A stretch of DNA of 64,000 bases from Thermohalobaculum sp039821125 (GTDB lineage: Bacteria; Pseudomonadota; Alphaproteobacteria; Rhodobacterales; Rhodobacteraceae), in assembly GCA_039821125.1 (NCBI GenBank), contig JBCBOR010000016.1, positions 1 through 64,000 of the forward strand. Reading direction: 5' to 3'. The notes beneath the pieces are model-generated. The model did not search any database and was not told where the DNA came from. It worked only from the letters and a program-made list of their open reading frames with translations. Below are positions 18,453 through 27,527 of this stretch, piece after piece; position 1 is the stretch's first letter; every line of letters starts with the position of its first letter. Made by a program: the position numbers and the translations under genes.

Positions 18453-19272
18453 CGGCGAGCTGTTCCTCGGGCGACAGCGCCGCAGTCACGATGCCGGTGA
18501 CCATATCATCGACGCCGGTCGTCGGCAGCCCTCCCGGCGGCGGCGCAGTGCCCGACCTGCCCGTTGCGGTGCAATAGCGAAAGCTTTTGCGCGGGGCATC
18601 GGTCTCGAACGCATCCACCACACGTAGGACCGAGAGATTGCATCGCCGGGTCAATGCACGGGCAGCCTCTTCAAAACCGGCACCACAGGTATCGAACGCC
18701 GTTGCCATCACGACCGACGCTCCGCGAGGGGCAAGCCGCTGTGCGAATTCCAACGTCGCGTCCAGAGGAGGGTCGAGATGTGCACCGGCCTCCATCGCCC
18801 TGGCATGACAGCGCGCCATGGCCCCGATTGCGGCCACCATTGACCGATCGCGCGTGCGCGGCGCCACGAAAACCGGATCGGCAGCGGAGATCGCGAGCAT
18901 GCCGACACGTCCTCCCTCGATCACGGCGCGCCAGCCTGCGACCGCCAAAGCTTCTGCCGCCGCGATGGACCGAAGCGTTCGGCGGGTCCCCCACAACATC
19001 GATGGCCGGAAATCGGCAATCAGCAAGGTCGTCCTATCCCGCTCGGCCTGAAAGGTGCGGACCTGCATGTGCCCACTCCGCGCCGTTGCATTGCGGTCGA
19101 TATGGCGTGGATCGTCGCCATCGGCGTAGGCACGCAGATCCGCCGTCTCGAGCCCCTGCCCCCGCGCACGTGTGACAAAGCCGCCCGGCAGCGACGTCAC
19201 GGACTGAGCACCGATGGTGCGCCGTGCCAGCGCGCGAAGTTTGAGCAGATGACCCGGATCCAAAGTGACCAT
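18445..19272 (-). CDS. DUF58 domain protein
   Basis: 275 residues. The segment GLETADLRAYADGDDPRHIDRNATARSGHMQVRTFQAE is the classic DUF58 signature (D-x-R-x-Y-x-x-G-D-D-x-R-x-I-D). The following region resembles a vWA-like fold (TLLIADFRPSMLWG) with an incomplete MIDAS. It is encoded immediately after MoxR with a 12-base gap, the normal order in these operons. A partner or substrate-recognition role for MoxR is known only by association. Confidence 0.9.
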   Translation of the reverse strand: MVTLDPGHLLKLRALARRTIGAQSVTSLPGGFVTRARGQGLETADLRAYADGDDPRHIDRNATARSGHMQVRTFQAERDRTTLLIADFRPSMLWGTRRTLRSIAAAEALAVAGWRAVIEGGRVGMLAISAADPVFVAPRTRDRSMVAAIGAMARCHARAMEAGAHLDPPLDATLEFAQRLAPRGASVVMATAFDTCGAGFEEAARALTRRCNLSVLRVVDAFETDAPRKSFRYCTATGRSGTAPPPGGLPTTGVDDMVTGIVTAALSPEEQLAVA

Positions 19273-19284
19273 CGCCGTGCGCCC

Positions 19285-20238
19285 TCAGAGCGGTTCGATC
19301 GTGTCGAGCAAGCCGCGCACGACACCGCGTGCGGTTGCCCCATCGGCTTCGGCGCGCCACGTCAGCACCATCCTGTGCGCCAACGCATCCTCGGCCAATG
19401 CGGTGACATCTTCGGGCGTGGTGTAGTCGCGGCCATCGAGCCATGCGCGTGCCCGCGCCCCGGCCACCAACGCCAAAGATCCGCGAGGCGATGCCGGGTG
19501 CTGCACTTCAGGGCATAGATCTGCATCACGCGTCGCCGTGACGAGGCGCACGACATACTCCTTCAGAGCGGGCGCCACATGCACCTCCCGAACGGCCGAA
19601 CGCGCCGTTGCAAGATCAGAGATCAAAAGTCGCGCGGGCGCATCTTGGTCCCCGAGCGCTTCTGCATCCACGAGATCTAGGATGCGCATCTCCTCGTCCG
19701 GTCCGGGCACATCGACAAGCGCATGGAAGAGAAATCGGTCGAGCTGTGCTTCGGGCAGCGGAAACGTGCCTTCATGTTCGATCGGGTTCTGTGTGGCCAC
19801 GACCATGAAGGGGTCGGGCAGTTCCCGCGTCTCACCGCCGACGGTGACCTGTGCTTCCGCCATCCCTTCCAATAACGCAGATTGTACTTTTGGAGGCGCC
19901 CGGTTGATCTCGTCAACCAGAACGATCGAGTTGAAGATCGGCCCGGGCGTGAAATCAAAACTGCCGGTGTCGGGGCGGAACACCGGTGTGCCGGTCAGGT
20001 CCGACGGCATCAGATCCGGCGTGCATTGAACCCGGGCGAAACTGGCATCGACACCCTCGGCGAGCAGACGTACCGCGCGGGTCTTGGCAAGACCGGGAAC
20101 ACCCTCGATCAGCACATGCCCGCCTGTAAGAAGACCGATCAACAGTCGCTCGACCAGCGCAGCGCGCCCGATGAGACGCCCCTCGATCCAGTCGCCGAGA
20201 CTCCGTATCGCCGCCTGAGGCAGGCTGGTGTCGTGCAC
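19285..20238 (-). CDS. MoxR-family AAA+ ATPase
   Basis: About 317 residues. It has Walker A GVPGLAKT, Walker B VLVDEINRAPP, sensor 1 VVATQNPIEHEGTFPLPEAQLDRF and the C-terminal lid domain. I chose GTG at 20238 because a strong ribosome binding site (GGGGAGGGAGAC) sits directly before it. The open frame extends another 98 codons upstream, but that stretch does not resemble the family and covers the divergent promoter. It is the first gene of a seven-gene operon with vWA proteins; MoxR proteins act as chaperone-like ATPases. Confidence 0.92.
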   Translation of the reverse strand: MHDTSLPQAAIRSLGDWIEGRLIGRAALVERLLIGLLTGGHVLIEGVPGLAKTRAVRLLAEGVDASFARVQCTPDLMPSDLTGTPVFRPDTGSFDFTPGPIFNSIVLVDEINRAPPKVQSALLEGMAEAQVTVGGETRELPDPFMVVATQNPIEHEGTFPLPEAQLDRFLFHALVDVPGPDEEMRILDLVDAEALGDQDAPARLLISDLATARSAVREVHVAPALKEYVVRLVTATRDADLCPEVQHPASPRGSLALVAGARARAWLDGRDYTTPEDVTALAEDALAHRMVLTWRAEADGATARGVVRGLLDTIEPL

Positions 20239-20492
20239 GTCTCCCTCCCCTTTCGGGCGTTTGCCGTTTCTTATGCTGGTCCAGCCCGGCGATGCGGACG
20301 CGCCCAAATCCGAACGGTGCCACATGACACTAGGCAACCTTCGGCGTTGGGACAACTGCGCTAAAGTCATAGAAGAGACCCAAGAGCATGCCTTCCACAC
20401 GGCCGGAGAGCGATCCAGCCGGGTTGGGAACATGCCCTGCGGCATCGAAGCCCGGGTGCCCGCCACATCGCCTCTGGCAATCTTCAGCTGAT

Positions 20493-20515
20493 AATTGTAT
20501 ACAATTGTATGCAAT
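20493..20515 (+). promoter_or_regulatory. Palindromic operator candidate over the AbrB-family gene start
   Basis: AATTGTATACAATT (20493-20506) is a perfect 14-bp palindrome. An overlapping near-palindrome, ATTGTATGCAAT (20504-20515), contains the predicted ATG at 20509. TTGTATACAA-type sites are typical targets of GntR-family repressors. No GntR gene is in the window. The ATG has no ribosome binding site, so a leaderless transcript or a later start are alternatives. Confidence 0.5.
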
Positions 20516-21543
20516 TGAAACAGATCTTTCACCCGGATCGTCTGCTCACCTTGTTTCTCGCCGGACTCGGCGCGGCCGGGTTCTGGTTTCTAAAACTGCC
20601 CCTGCCCCTGCTTTTGGGTCCGATGTTCGCATGCCTTGTGGCGGCTTTGGCGGGTATGCGGCTGCGCGGGGTCCCACCAGTCTCAAATGCCATGCGCCCG
20701 GTCCTCGGGGTTGCGGTCGGGGCATCGCTGACCCCGGCCTTGTTCGCACAACTCGGTGGCATGGCTCTTTCAGTCGCGCTTATCCCGCCTTTCGTGCTGG
20801 CGATCGGACTGACAGGATATCCCTATTTCCGGAAAGTCTGGGGGTTCGACCACGCCACCAGCTACTACGCCGCCGCGCCCGGAGGGCTGCAGGACATGCT
20901 GGTCTTCGGCGAAGCAGCAGGCGCCGATCCGCGCGCGCTGTCGCTTATCCACACCACACGAGTGCTGATTATCGTGTCGCTGATGCCGTTCCTGTTGACA
21001 TGGATCTGGGGGCTCAGCCTGTCCGGCCTGCCCGGCGCGCCTGCCTCGGACGTGCCGCTCATTGACATTGTGCTGATGCTGGTTGCTGCAGGTGTCGGAT
21101 GGTGGGCGGGCGAGCGAATTGGTCTTTTCGGCGCGCCGATCCTTGGTCCGATGCTGGTCGCCGGTGCGCTCAGCCTGACCGACATCCTGCACAGCCGCCC
21201 ACCAGGCGAGGCGATGCAGTTCGCGCAGTTCTTTCTCGGTCTTGGGATCGGGGTGAAGTACTCCGGGATCACCTGGACCGAGATCAGGCGCATCCTGACG
21301 GCGTCTGCCGGGTTCTGTCTGATGCTCGCGGGCCTCAGCGTGCTGTTCGCCGAGATCGTGATCCAGACCGGGCTCGCCGATCCGCTCGAGGCGATCATGG
21401 CTTTCGCCCCCGGCGGACAAGCCGAGATGGTCCTCCTGGCGATCCTGGCGGGCGCCGACATGGCCTATGTGGTCACGCACCATCTGCTGCGCGTCGTCGT
21501 TGTGATCCTGGGTGCACCGCTTGCCGCGCGGCTGTTCCGCTGA
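20509..21543 (+). CDS. AbrB-family (COG3180) integral membrane protein
   Basis: 344 residues, mostly hydrophobic, with about ten membrane segments arranged as two similar halves. Each half carries a Pro/Gly-rich motif (LPLPLLLGPMFACLVAA in the first, LFGAPILGPMLVAGALS in the second). These are hallmarks of the family often labelled AbrB or putative ammonia monooxygenase, although it is a membrane protein, not the AbrB transcription factor. Function is unproven; a transport role is likely. It stands alone, divergent from the MoxR operon. The start is uncertain because there is no ribosome binding site and a palindrome overlaps it. Confidence 0.8.
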   Translation: MQLKQIFHPDRLLTLFLAGLGAAGFWFLKLPLPLLLGPMFACLVAALAGMRLRGVPPVSNAMRPVLGVAVGASLTPALFAQLGGMALSVALIPPFVLAIGLTGYPYFRKVWGFDHATSYYAAAPGGLQDMLVFGEAAGADPRALSLIHTTRVLIIVSLMPFLLTWIWGLSLSGLPGAPASDVPLIDIVLMLVAAGVGWWAGERIGLFGAPILGPMLVAGALSLTDILHSRPPGEAMQFAQFFLGLGIGVKYSGITWTEIRRILTASAGFCLMLAGLSVLFAEIVIQTGLADPLEAIMAFAPGGQAEMVLLAILAGADMAYVVTHHLLRVVVVILGAPLAARLFR

Positions 21544-21593
21544 CACCTGTCATCGGGTATCACCGCATGGCCCCGTTCTGACCGGAGACCACA

Positions 21594-22088
21594 ATGGCTC
21601 AGCCCTACCTGCCCGAGACGCCAGCAGATCTGCCAACGCCTGAGCAAATGGCGCAACTGAAGGGCATCGACATCATGCGCGGGATCCTGGCCGGGCGGTT
21701 CCCCGGCGCACCGATCGCGAAGCTGGCGAACATGATGATCGAGGAGGTCGCCGAGGGTCGGGTCGTCTTCTCAGCGACGCCGAAATTCGAGCACTACAAC
21801 CCTATGGGCAGCGTGCATGGCGGCTGGTTCGGTGTTCTGCTCGACAGCGCTATGGGGTGCGCAGTCATGACGATGCTGCCGCGTGGCAAAGGCTACGCCA
21901 CGCTGGAGTACAAGGTGAACATCCTGCGCGCCGCCTACGAAGGGACACCGAAGCTGCTCTGCACCGGAACGACCGTGCATGTCGGACGACGGACGGCGAC
22001 CGCAGAGGCGCGGCTGGAAGACAGTGACGGCAAGCTCTACGCCACGGGAACAACGACCTGCTTCGTGATGGATCTTGCTCCAACCTGA
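21594..22088 (+). CDS. PaaI-family hotdog thioesterase
   Basis: 164 residues. The hotdog signature (NPMGSVHGGWFGVLLDSAMGCAV) lies at about residues 63-85, with an HGG motif followed by the Asp of the active-site helix, and the beta strands that complete the fold (ATLEYKVNILRA, LLCTGTTVHVGRRTATAEARL) follow. PaaI-type enzymes hydrolyse acyl-CoA or aryl-CoA thioesters. No phenylacetate genes are nearby, so the substrate is open. Confidence 0.88.
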   Translation: MAQPYLPETPADLPTPEQMAQLKGIDIMRGILAGRFPGAPIAKLANMMIEEVAEGRVVFSATPKFEHYNPMGSVHGGWFGVLLDSAMGCAVMTMLPRGKGYATLEYKVNILRAAYEGTPKLLCTGTTVHVGRRTATAEARLEDSDGKLYATGTTTCFVMDLAPT

Positions 22089-22503
22089 GTATGCTCGCGC
22101 CTGCGAAAACACCTCAGAGACCGCCTGCAGGTGATTCGCACTGGGCCGGATCAGACAAGTGATTGATCGCTTGCCCACCCCATCACGAAACAATCTTGCT
22201 GAGATTTAGCGGCTCAACCCGGCGGATTGGGCCGCGTCTTTCCGTCCCGCCCTTCGCGAATGCAGCTGAAGAGTGTCGGAAATCGCCCCCTCAGAGGAGC
22301 GAGGCTTCGGGATTAATCATTCCTAACAACATCTTAACCACACATCACGATTTAGAATGCACCGCAACAAAAAATCTTTTTGGATGCTTGACGATGCCAA
22401 GAGCGTCCGCGCATGCTCGGATTGGGGATCAATCCCTGTTTGATCAAACTTATGGGCGCTGGCGCCCACCCCGCGATGTCGGGGAACAGGTAAGAGGTAT
22501 GCA
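22089..22503. promoter_or_regulatory. Intergenic region and leader upstream of aapJ
   Basis: About 415 bases without a supported gene. The first half shows nothing recognisable. From about 22310 it is AT-rich (atcattcctaacaacatctt), as expected for a promoter. A TTGACG at 22388 could be a -35 box, but no convincing -10 follows. The last 60 bases contain two small hairpins, GGGCGC/GCGCCC and CCCCG/CGGGG, in the probable aapJ leader. Confidence 0.35.
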
Positions 22504-23520
22504 ATGAAAACATCCGTATTCTTCGGCACGCTGGCCGCAGCCGGTCTGGCTGCCGGCATGGCGAGCGCCGCGACGCTGGACGATGTGAAGGCCGCGGGCG
22601 AGCTGAAATGCGGCGTCTCGACCGGTCTTGTCGGCTTCGCCGCACCGGACGCAGACGGCAAGTGGAACGGCTTCGACGTTGCGATCTGCCGCGCGGTTGC
22701 AGCGGCTGTGCTGGGCGACGGAAACGCCGTTAAGTTCGTGCCAACCACCGGTAAGACGCGCTTCACCGCGCTGGCCTCGGGCGAAGTCGACATGCTGGCC
22801 CGGAACACCACCTGGACCTTCTCGCGCGATGTCGACCTTGGCTTTGAGTTCGTGGGCGTCAACTACTATGACGGTCAGGGCTTCATGGTGCCGAAATCGC
22901 TGGGCGTCTCTTCGGCGAAAGAACTCGATGGCGCAACCGTCTGCATCCAGACCGGCACCACGACCGAGCTGAACCTCGCTGACTTCTTCCGCGCCAACAA
23001 CATGAGCTATGAACCGGTCCCGATCGAGACCAACGCCGAAGCACAGCAGAAGTACCTGGCCAACGCCTGCGACGTCTACACCACGGACGCATCCGGTCTG
23101 GCAGCAACGCGCGCGACTTTCGAAGATCCGGCCGCCCATGTCGTGCTTCCGGAAATCGTCTCGAAAGAGCCGCTCGGCCCGCTGGTTCGCCACGGTGACA
23201 ACCAATGGGGCGACATCGTCCGCTGGACGCTCAACGCGTTGGTCACGGCGGAAGAGCTGGGCGTGACCTCGGCAAATCTCGACGAGATGGCCGCTGGCAC
23301 CAACAACCCGGAAATCAATCGTCTCATGGGCACCGAAGGTGACCTCGGCGCAATGCTTGGCCTCGACAAAGAGTGGGCCAAACGCGCTCTGGCCGAAAGC
23401 GGCAACTATGGCGAGATCTTTGATGCCAACATCGGCCCGGACACCGCGATCGGCCTCGGTCGCGGACTGAACGCCCTGTGGACCAAAGGCGGCATCCTCT
23501 ACAGCCCGCCGTTCCGTTGA
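22504..23520 (+). CDS. aapJ: General L-amino-acid ABC transporter substrate-binding protein
   Basis: 338 residues with a signal peptide (MKTSVFFGTLAAAGLAAGMASAA). The family-3 solute-binding signature (GFDVAICRAVAAAVLGD) lies at about residue 58, followed by NTTWTFSRDVDLGFEFVGVNYYDGQGFMV and a ligand-contact segment (CIQTGTTTELNLADFF). The length and the following permease-permease-ATPase order identify the AapJ type, which binds a broad range of polar L-amino acids in the periplasm. A stable hairpin follows the stop codon. Confidence 0.95.
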   Translation: MKTSVFFGTLAAAGLAAGMASAATLDDVKAAGELKCGVSTGLVGFAAPDADGKWNGFDVAICRAVAAAVLGDGNAVKFVPTTGKTRFTALASGEVDMLARNTTWTFSRDVDLGFEFVGVNYYDGQGFMVPKSLGVSSAKELDGATVCIQTGTTTELNLADFFRANNMSYEPVPIETNAEAQQKYLANACDVYTTDASGLAATRATFEDPAAHVVLPEIVSKEPLGPLVRHGDNQWGDIVRWTLNALVTAEELGVTSANLDEMAAGTNNPEINRLMGTEGDLGAMLGLDKEWAKRALAESGNYGEIFDANIGPDTAIGLGRGLNALWTKGGILYSPPFR

Positions 23521-23550
23521 TCCCGGCGTTGAGCTGACCTGACACGACCC

Positions 23551-23585
23551 GAGGGCGCGCTTTCCATCTGCGAAGGCGCGCCCTC
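23551..23585 (+). terminator. Intercistronic hairpin between aapJ and aapQ
   Basis: GAGGGCGCGC (23551-23560) pairs perfectly with GCGCGCCCTC (23576-23585) around a 15-base loop. What follows is TCTC rather than a T run, so partial read-through into aapQ is expected. This fits higher expression of the binding protein than of the permeases. Confidence 0.65.
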
Positions 23586-23633
23586 TCTCATTCCAAGACA
23601 AAAACCAAAAAACACCCGACAGGAAGCCGCACA

Positions 23634-25079
23634 ATGTCCGTCACCGCCACGGCACCACCGCCCGAGAGTTTCCGGCTCAGCCAGCTCGTCTACGACACGC
23701 GCTACCGCGGCATGACGATCCAGATCGTTGCGCTGTTCGCGTTGATGCTGGCCTTCGCCTGGCTGATCAGCAATGCCATCGCCAACCTCGAGGCATTGGG
23801 CAAGGATTTCGATTTCGGCTTTCTGTTCTCGACGTCTGGCTACGACGTGAACCAGCGGCTGCTTGAGTACAGCTCGCAGTCGACCCACGGCCGCGCTGCG
23901 GTCATGGGCATCCTGAACACGCTGGTTCTGGCGCTGGTGGGTTGTATCACGGCGACCTTCCTGGGCGTGTTGGCCGGTGTCGCAAGACTGAGCAAGAACT
24001 GGATCGTCTCGCGACTGATGACGGTCTACGTCGAGGCGTTTCGGAATGTCCCCGTCCTGCTCTGGATCATCATAGTCGTCGCCGTCGTGAACGAGACGCT
24101 GCCCGCCCCCCGCGAATTCCGCGGGCAGGAAACCGGCGCTATCATCTTCACGAACCGCGGGTTCTACTTCCCCGAGGTGCTGTTCTCGCGCGGCCTCGGT
24201 GACTGGGATCTGGAAGGATCGTTCATACACAGGCGGCTCGTGTTTCTTGCAGTGGCAGCACTAGTCTTTTTTATGCTGCGCGGTGTGCTGATCAATCTGA
24301 CAAAAACTCTGTTCAAGAACGTCAAAGCCGATAGCTGGCTGGCAAGCGCGGTCCAATTCATCGTGGTCTCGATCATTGTCAGCGTCATCTTCCGGATGAT
24401 GGGCTTTCAGAGCTTCGAGTTTCCGCCTTTCAAGATCTCGCTCGATCTGATCGTCATCGTTGCGGTTCTGGGCACGGGCCTTTTCATCTCGAAAAAGATC
24501 GGAGCCTGGGCCGACGCGCAACAGGCATCGACGGGCAGCCGCCCGAACGTCTTGTGGTACAGGCTGGGCGTCGTATTCTTGCCGGTGATCCTGGTGCTGA
24601 TCGTGCTCGGGTTCCACTTTGGATACGCCGAGTTGAAGGGCTTCAACTTCCGCGGCGGCACCTATGTGCGCGACAGCTTCATCGCCCTCTGGATTGCATT
24701 GAGCCTCTACACCGGCGCGTTCATCGCCGAGGCCGTGCGGGCAGGGATCCAATCGGTATCGAAGGGCCAGACGGAAGCCGCCTTTGCACTCGGGATCCAG
24801 CCGGGCCGCACCATGAGCCTGGTGATCCTGCCGCAGGCGCTGCGCGTGATCGTGCCACCGCTGATCTCGCAGTACCTGAACCTGACCAAGAACTCGTCCC
24901 TGGCCATCGCGGTCGGATACATGGACGCGACCGGCACCCTGGGCGGCATCACGCTGAACCAGACAGGTCGCGAGATGGAGACGATCCTGCTGCTGATGGC
25001 CTTCTACCTGGTCGTCTCGCTGACGATTTCGTTCTTCATGAACCTCTACAACGAACGCACGAAGCTGAAGGAGCGCTGA
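23634..25079 (+). CDS. aapQ: General L-amino-acid ABC transporter permease AapQ
   Basis: 481 residues, longer than ordinary family-3 permeases, as is typical for AapQ, because of an inserted periplasmic and membrane region between the first permease segments and the C-terminal core. Membrane spans include IVALFALMLAFAWLI and LNTLVLALVGCITATFLGVLAG. The EAA loop that contacts the ATPase is at VSKGQTEAAFALGIQPG. It is separated from aapJ by the hairpin and from aapM by a single base. Confidence 0.93.
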   Translation: MSVTATAPPPESFRLSQLVYDTRYRGMTIQIVALFALMLAFAWLISNAIANLEALGKDFDFGFLFSTSGYDVNQRLLEYSSQSTHGRAAVMGILNTLVLALVGCITATFLGVLAGVARLSKNWIVSRLMTVYVEAFRNVPVLLWIIIVVAVVNETLPAPREFRGQETGAIIFTNRGFYFPEVLFSRGLGDWDLEGSFIHRRLVFLAVAALVFFMLRGVLINLTKTLFKNVKADSWLASAVQFIVVSIIVSVIFRMMGFQSFEFPPFKISLDLIVIVAVLGTGLFISKKIGAWADAQQASTGSRPNVLWYRLGVVFLPVILVLIVLGFHFGYAELKGFNFRGGTYVRDSFIALWIALSLYTGAFIAEAVRAGIQSVSKGQTEAAFALGIQPGRTMSLVILPQALRVIVPPLISQYLNLTKNSSLAIAVGYMDATGTLGGITLNQTGREMETILLLMAFYLVVSLTISFFMNLYNERTKLKER

Positions 25080-25080
25080 G

Positions 25081-26394
25081 ATGAGCCAGAATTCCATCGC
25101 CTTCGTCGCCGAGGGGCAGATCCCCCCCTCTCCGCCGCCCGCCAATGCGGTCGGCCCTGTGAAATGGATCAAGGACAACCTGTTCGCCACGATCACCGAC
25201 TCGATCCTGACGATCCTGTCGATTGCCTTCCTGGTCTGGCTCGCGGCCTCGGCCCTGCCCTGGTTCATCGACAGTTCCTGGACCCCGGAAGAGATGTCGC
25301 TGAAAGGCTGCCGGGCCGAAGCGTCCGGCGCATGCTTTGCCGTCATTGTCGAGCGGTTCTGGCAGTTCATCTTCGGGTTCTACCCGGTCGAGAGCTACTG
25401 GCGCCCGGCACTGGCCTTCGTGCTTCTGATCGTCGCGTTCTGGCCTGTCCTGTTCGAAAGCGCGCCGCGCCAGATCCTTGTGCTCACCGCGATCTACCCG
25501 GCGGTTGCCTATTGGCTAATCTGGGGGGGCACCATCTGGGGACCGATTCTGGTTGTGGCCGGCCCGGTCGTGGGTTGGGCAATCCATAAGTTTGGATCCG
25601 ACCTGTTCAACCAGATCATCGGCGATGCCTTTGGTCCGATCCTCAGCCTTGTCGCCAGCGTGCTCGCCGTCATCCTCTGGTGGTTGTTCATCGTTGTACC
25701 GGTTGATGGCGCGCTGAGCTCTGTTCTGAACATTGGCCTTGCCGGGGTCGAGAGCAGCCTCCTCGGCGGCTTCCTGCTGTCGCTGATCATCGGGGTGACG
25801 GGCATCGTGGCCTCCCTGCCACTTGGCATTGCACTGGCGCTGGGGCGGCAGTCGAAGCTGTTCATCATCAAGACCATCTCGGTCGGCTTTATCGAGTTCA
25901 TTCGCGGCGTGCCGCTGATTACGCTGCTCTTCGTGGCCTCGACATTGCTGAACTACTTCCTTCCCCCAGGCACGGACTTCGACATCATCCTGCGCGTCTG
26001 CATCATGGTGACGCTGTTCGCCGCGGCCTACATGGCCGAGGTGATCCGCGGCGGCATCGCCGCGCTGCCCAAAGGGCAGTACGAGGCCGCCGATGCGATG
26101 GGCCTGACCTATTGGCAGGCTCAACAGCTGATCATCCTGCCGCAGGCCCTGAAGATCTCGATCCCGAACATCGTTTCGAACTTCATCGGCCTCTTCAAGG
26201 ACACGGTGCTGGTGATCATCATCGGTCTTCTGGATCCACTGGGTCTGTCTACGGCGATTCGTGCCGATGCCGCCTGGAACGGCGTCTTCACCGAGCTCTA
26301 CCTCTTTGTCGGGCTTTTCTTCTTCATCTTCTGTTTCGGCATGTCTCGATACTCGATGTATCTCGAGCGCAAGCTGGCCACAGACCACCGCTAG
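25081..26394 (+). CDS. aapM: General L-amino-acid ABC transporter permease AapM
   Basis: 437 residues. It contains eight or so membrane segments and a C-terminal permease core with the EAA loop LPKGQYEAADAMGLTYWQAQ. The long N-terminal region with extra spans is characteristic of AapM. It begins one base after the aapQ stop codon and pairs with AapQ to form the membrane channel of the transporter. Confidence 0.93.
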   Translation: MSQNSIAFVAEGQIPPSPPPANAVGPVKWIKDNLFATITDSILTILSIAFLVWLAASALPWFIDSSWTPEEMSLKGCRAEASGACFAVIVERFWQFIFGFYPVESYWRPALAFVLLIVAFWPVLFESAPRQILVLTAIYPAVAYWLIWGGTIWGPILVVAGPVVGWAIHKFGSDLFNQIIGDAFGPILSLVASVLAVILWWLFIVVPVDGALSSVLNIGLAGVESSLLGGFLLSLIIGVTGIVASLPLGIALALGRQSKLFIIKTISVGFIEFIRGVPLITLLFVASTLLNYFLPPGTDFDIILRVCIMVTLFAAAYMAEVIRGGIAALPKGQYEAADAMGLTYWQAQQLIILPQALKISIPNIVSNFIGLFKDTVLVIIIGLLDPLGLSTAIRADAAWNGVFTELYLFVGLFFFIFCFGMSRYSMYLERKLATDHR

Positions 26395-26406
26395 GGAGGG
26401 CGTCCA

Positions 26407-27210
26407 ATGTCCGAAGCAACCCACGAAACCATGGTCGACCGCGAAATCGACCGCAGCCACATGCAGATCTCGGATGAAGTCGCGATCGAGATCAGCAACA
26501 TGAACAAGTGGTACGGAGATTTCCACGTTCTTCGCGACATCAACCTGACAGTCAACCGGGGCGAGCGCATCGTGGTCTGCGGTCCGTCGGGATCGGGCAA
26601 GTCGACGCTCATCCGCTGCATCAACCGGCTGGAGGAACACCAGCAGGGCGACATCATCGTGGATGGGACCGAGTTGAACTCGGACCTCAAGAACCTCGAC
26701 AAGGTTCGGGCCGAGGTCGGCATGTGCTTCCAGCACTTCAACCTGTTTCCACACCTGACGATCCTCGAGAATTGCACGCTGGCCCCGATCTGGGTGCGCA
26801 AGACGCCGAAGGACGAGGCGGAAGAGACAGCGATGCACTTCCTCGAGAAGGTCAAGATCCCGGAGCAGGCGGGCAAGTACCCTGGCCAGTTGTCAGGCGG
26901 TCAGCAGCAGCGTGTGGCGATTGCCCGCTCGCTCTGCATGAAGCCGCGGATCATGCTGTTCGACGAACCGACATCCGCGCTTGATCCCGAGATGATCAAA
27001 GAGGTGCTCGACACCATGATCGAGCTGGCCGAGGACGGGATGACGATGATCTGCGTCACCCACGAGATGGGTTTTGCCCGCCAGGTGGCCAACCGGGTGA
27101 TCTTCATGGATGCCGGGCAGATCGTGGAACAGAACGAGCCGGAGGAGTTCTTCTCGAACCCCAAATCCGAGCGGACGCAACTGTTCCTCAGCCAGATCTT
27201 GGGTCACTGA
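26407..27210 (+). CDS. aapP: General L-amino-acid ABC transporter ATP-binding protein
   Basis: 267 residues. Walker A GPSGSGKST, the signature LSGGQQQRVAIARSL, Walker B IMLFDEPTSALDPE and switch His in CVTHEMGFA are all present. An extra N-terminal segment of about 30 residues precedes the domain, so an internal ATG (for example at the MQISDEV segment, 26461) is a possible alternative start. It closes the aap operon and is followed by a strong terminator. Confidence 0.94.
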   Translation: MSEATHETMVDREIDRSHMQISDEVAIEISNMNKWYGDFHVLRDINLTVNRGERIVVCGPSGSGKSTLIRCINRLEEHQQGDIIVDGTELNSDLKNLDKVRAEVGMCFQHFNLFPHLTILENCTLAPIWVRKTPKDEAEETAMHFLEKVKIPEQAGKYPGQLSGGQQQRVAIARSLCMKPRIMLFDEPTSALDPEMIKEVLDTMIELAEDGMTMICVTHEMGFARQVANRVIFMDAGQIVEQNEPEEFFSNPKSERTQLFLSQILGH

Positions 27211-27264
27211 CGACCCCACCGGTTGGACGAGGCCGGTTTTCAAGGCGTCGACACCAGAATAGGA

Positions 27265-27290
27265 GCCATGCGCTTTGCGCATGGCTTTTT
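27265..27290 (+). terminator. Rho-independent terminator of the aap operon
   Basis: A perfect nine-base stem, GCCATGCGC/GCGCATGGC, closes a TTT loop and is followed by TTTTT. Its position about 55 bases after aapP makes it the operon terminator. Confidence 0.92.
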
Positions 27291-27416
27291 CTCATTTTGC
27301 GTCTTTTATCTGAAATGACGTGCCATATCTCACAGTGTCAGCGAGTGATGCAGCGCTAGGCATCGCTCGCGCCGGGTCACAGGGACACGGCTGATAGATG
27401 ACTGAGAGATAAGACG

Positions 27417-27509
27417 ATGACGTATTTGATCTACTACCCTGCCGCCATCGGCACGATCGTTGTAACCGGGATCTTGATGGCGATGGTCGCCGCGCCGGGA
27501 CTGGTGTAA
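27417..27509 (+). CDS. Possible 30-residue single-span membrane peptide
   Basis: A short open frame of 31 codons (ATG to TAA) between the aap terminator and the convergent sixA gene. It encodes a very hydrophobic peptide starting MTYLIYYPAAIG and ending VAAPGLV, with one predicted membrane span. A GAGA-type sequence lies about eight bases before the ATG. No homologue is recognised. It could be a real small membrane protein or chance; conservation of the frame would decide. Confidence 0.4.
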   Translation: MTYLIYYPAAIGTIVVTGILMAMVAAPGLV

Positions 27510-27527
27510 CGCCCAGTCCCGCAGCGC

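Noticed and set aside
25516..26838. 440-codon minus-strand frame opposite aapM and aapP
   Set aside because: Antisense to conserved transporter genes; its His/Asp/Arg-rich composition is typical of a complementary-frame artefact.
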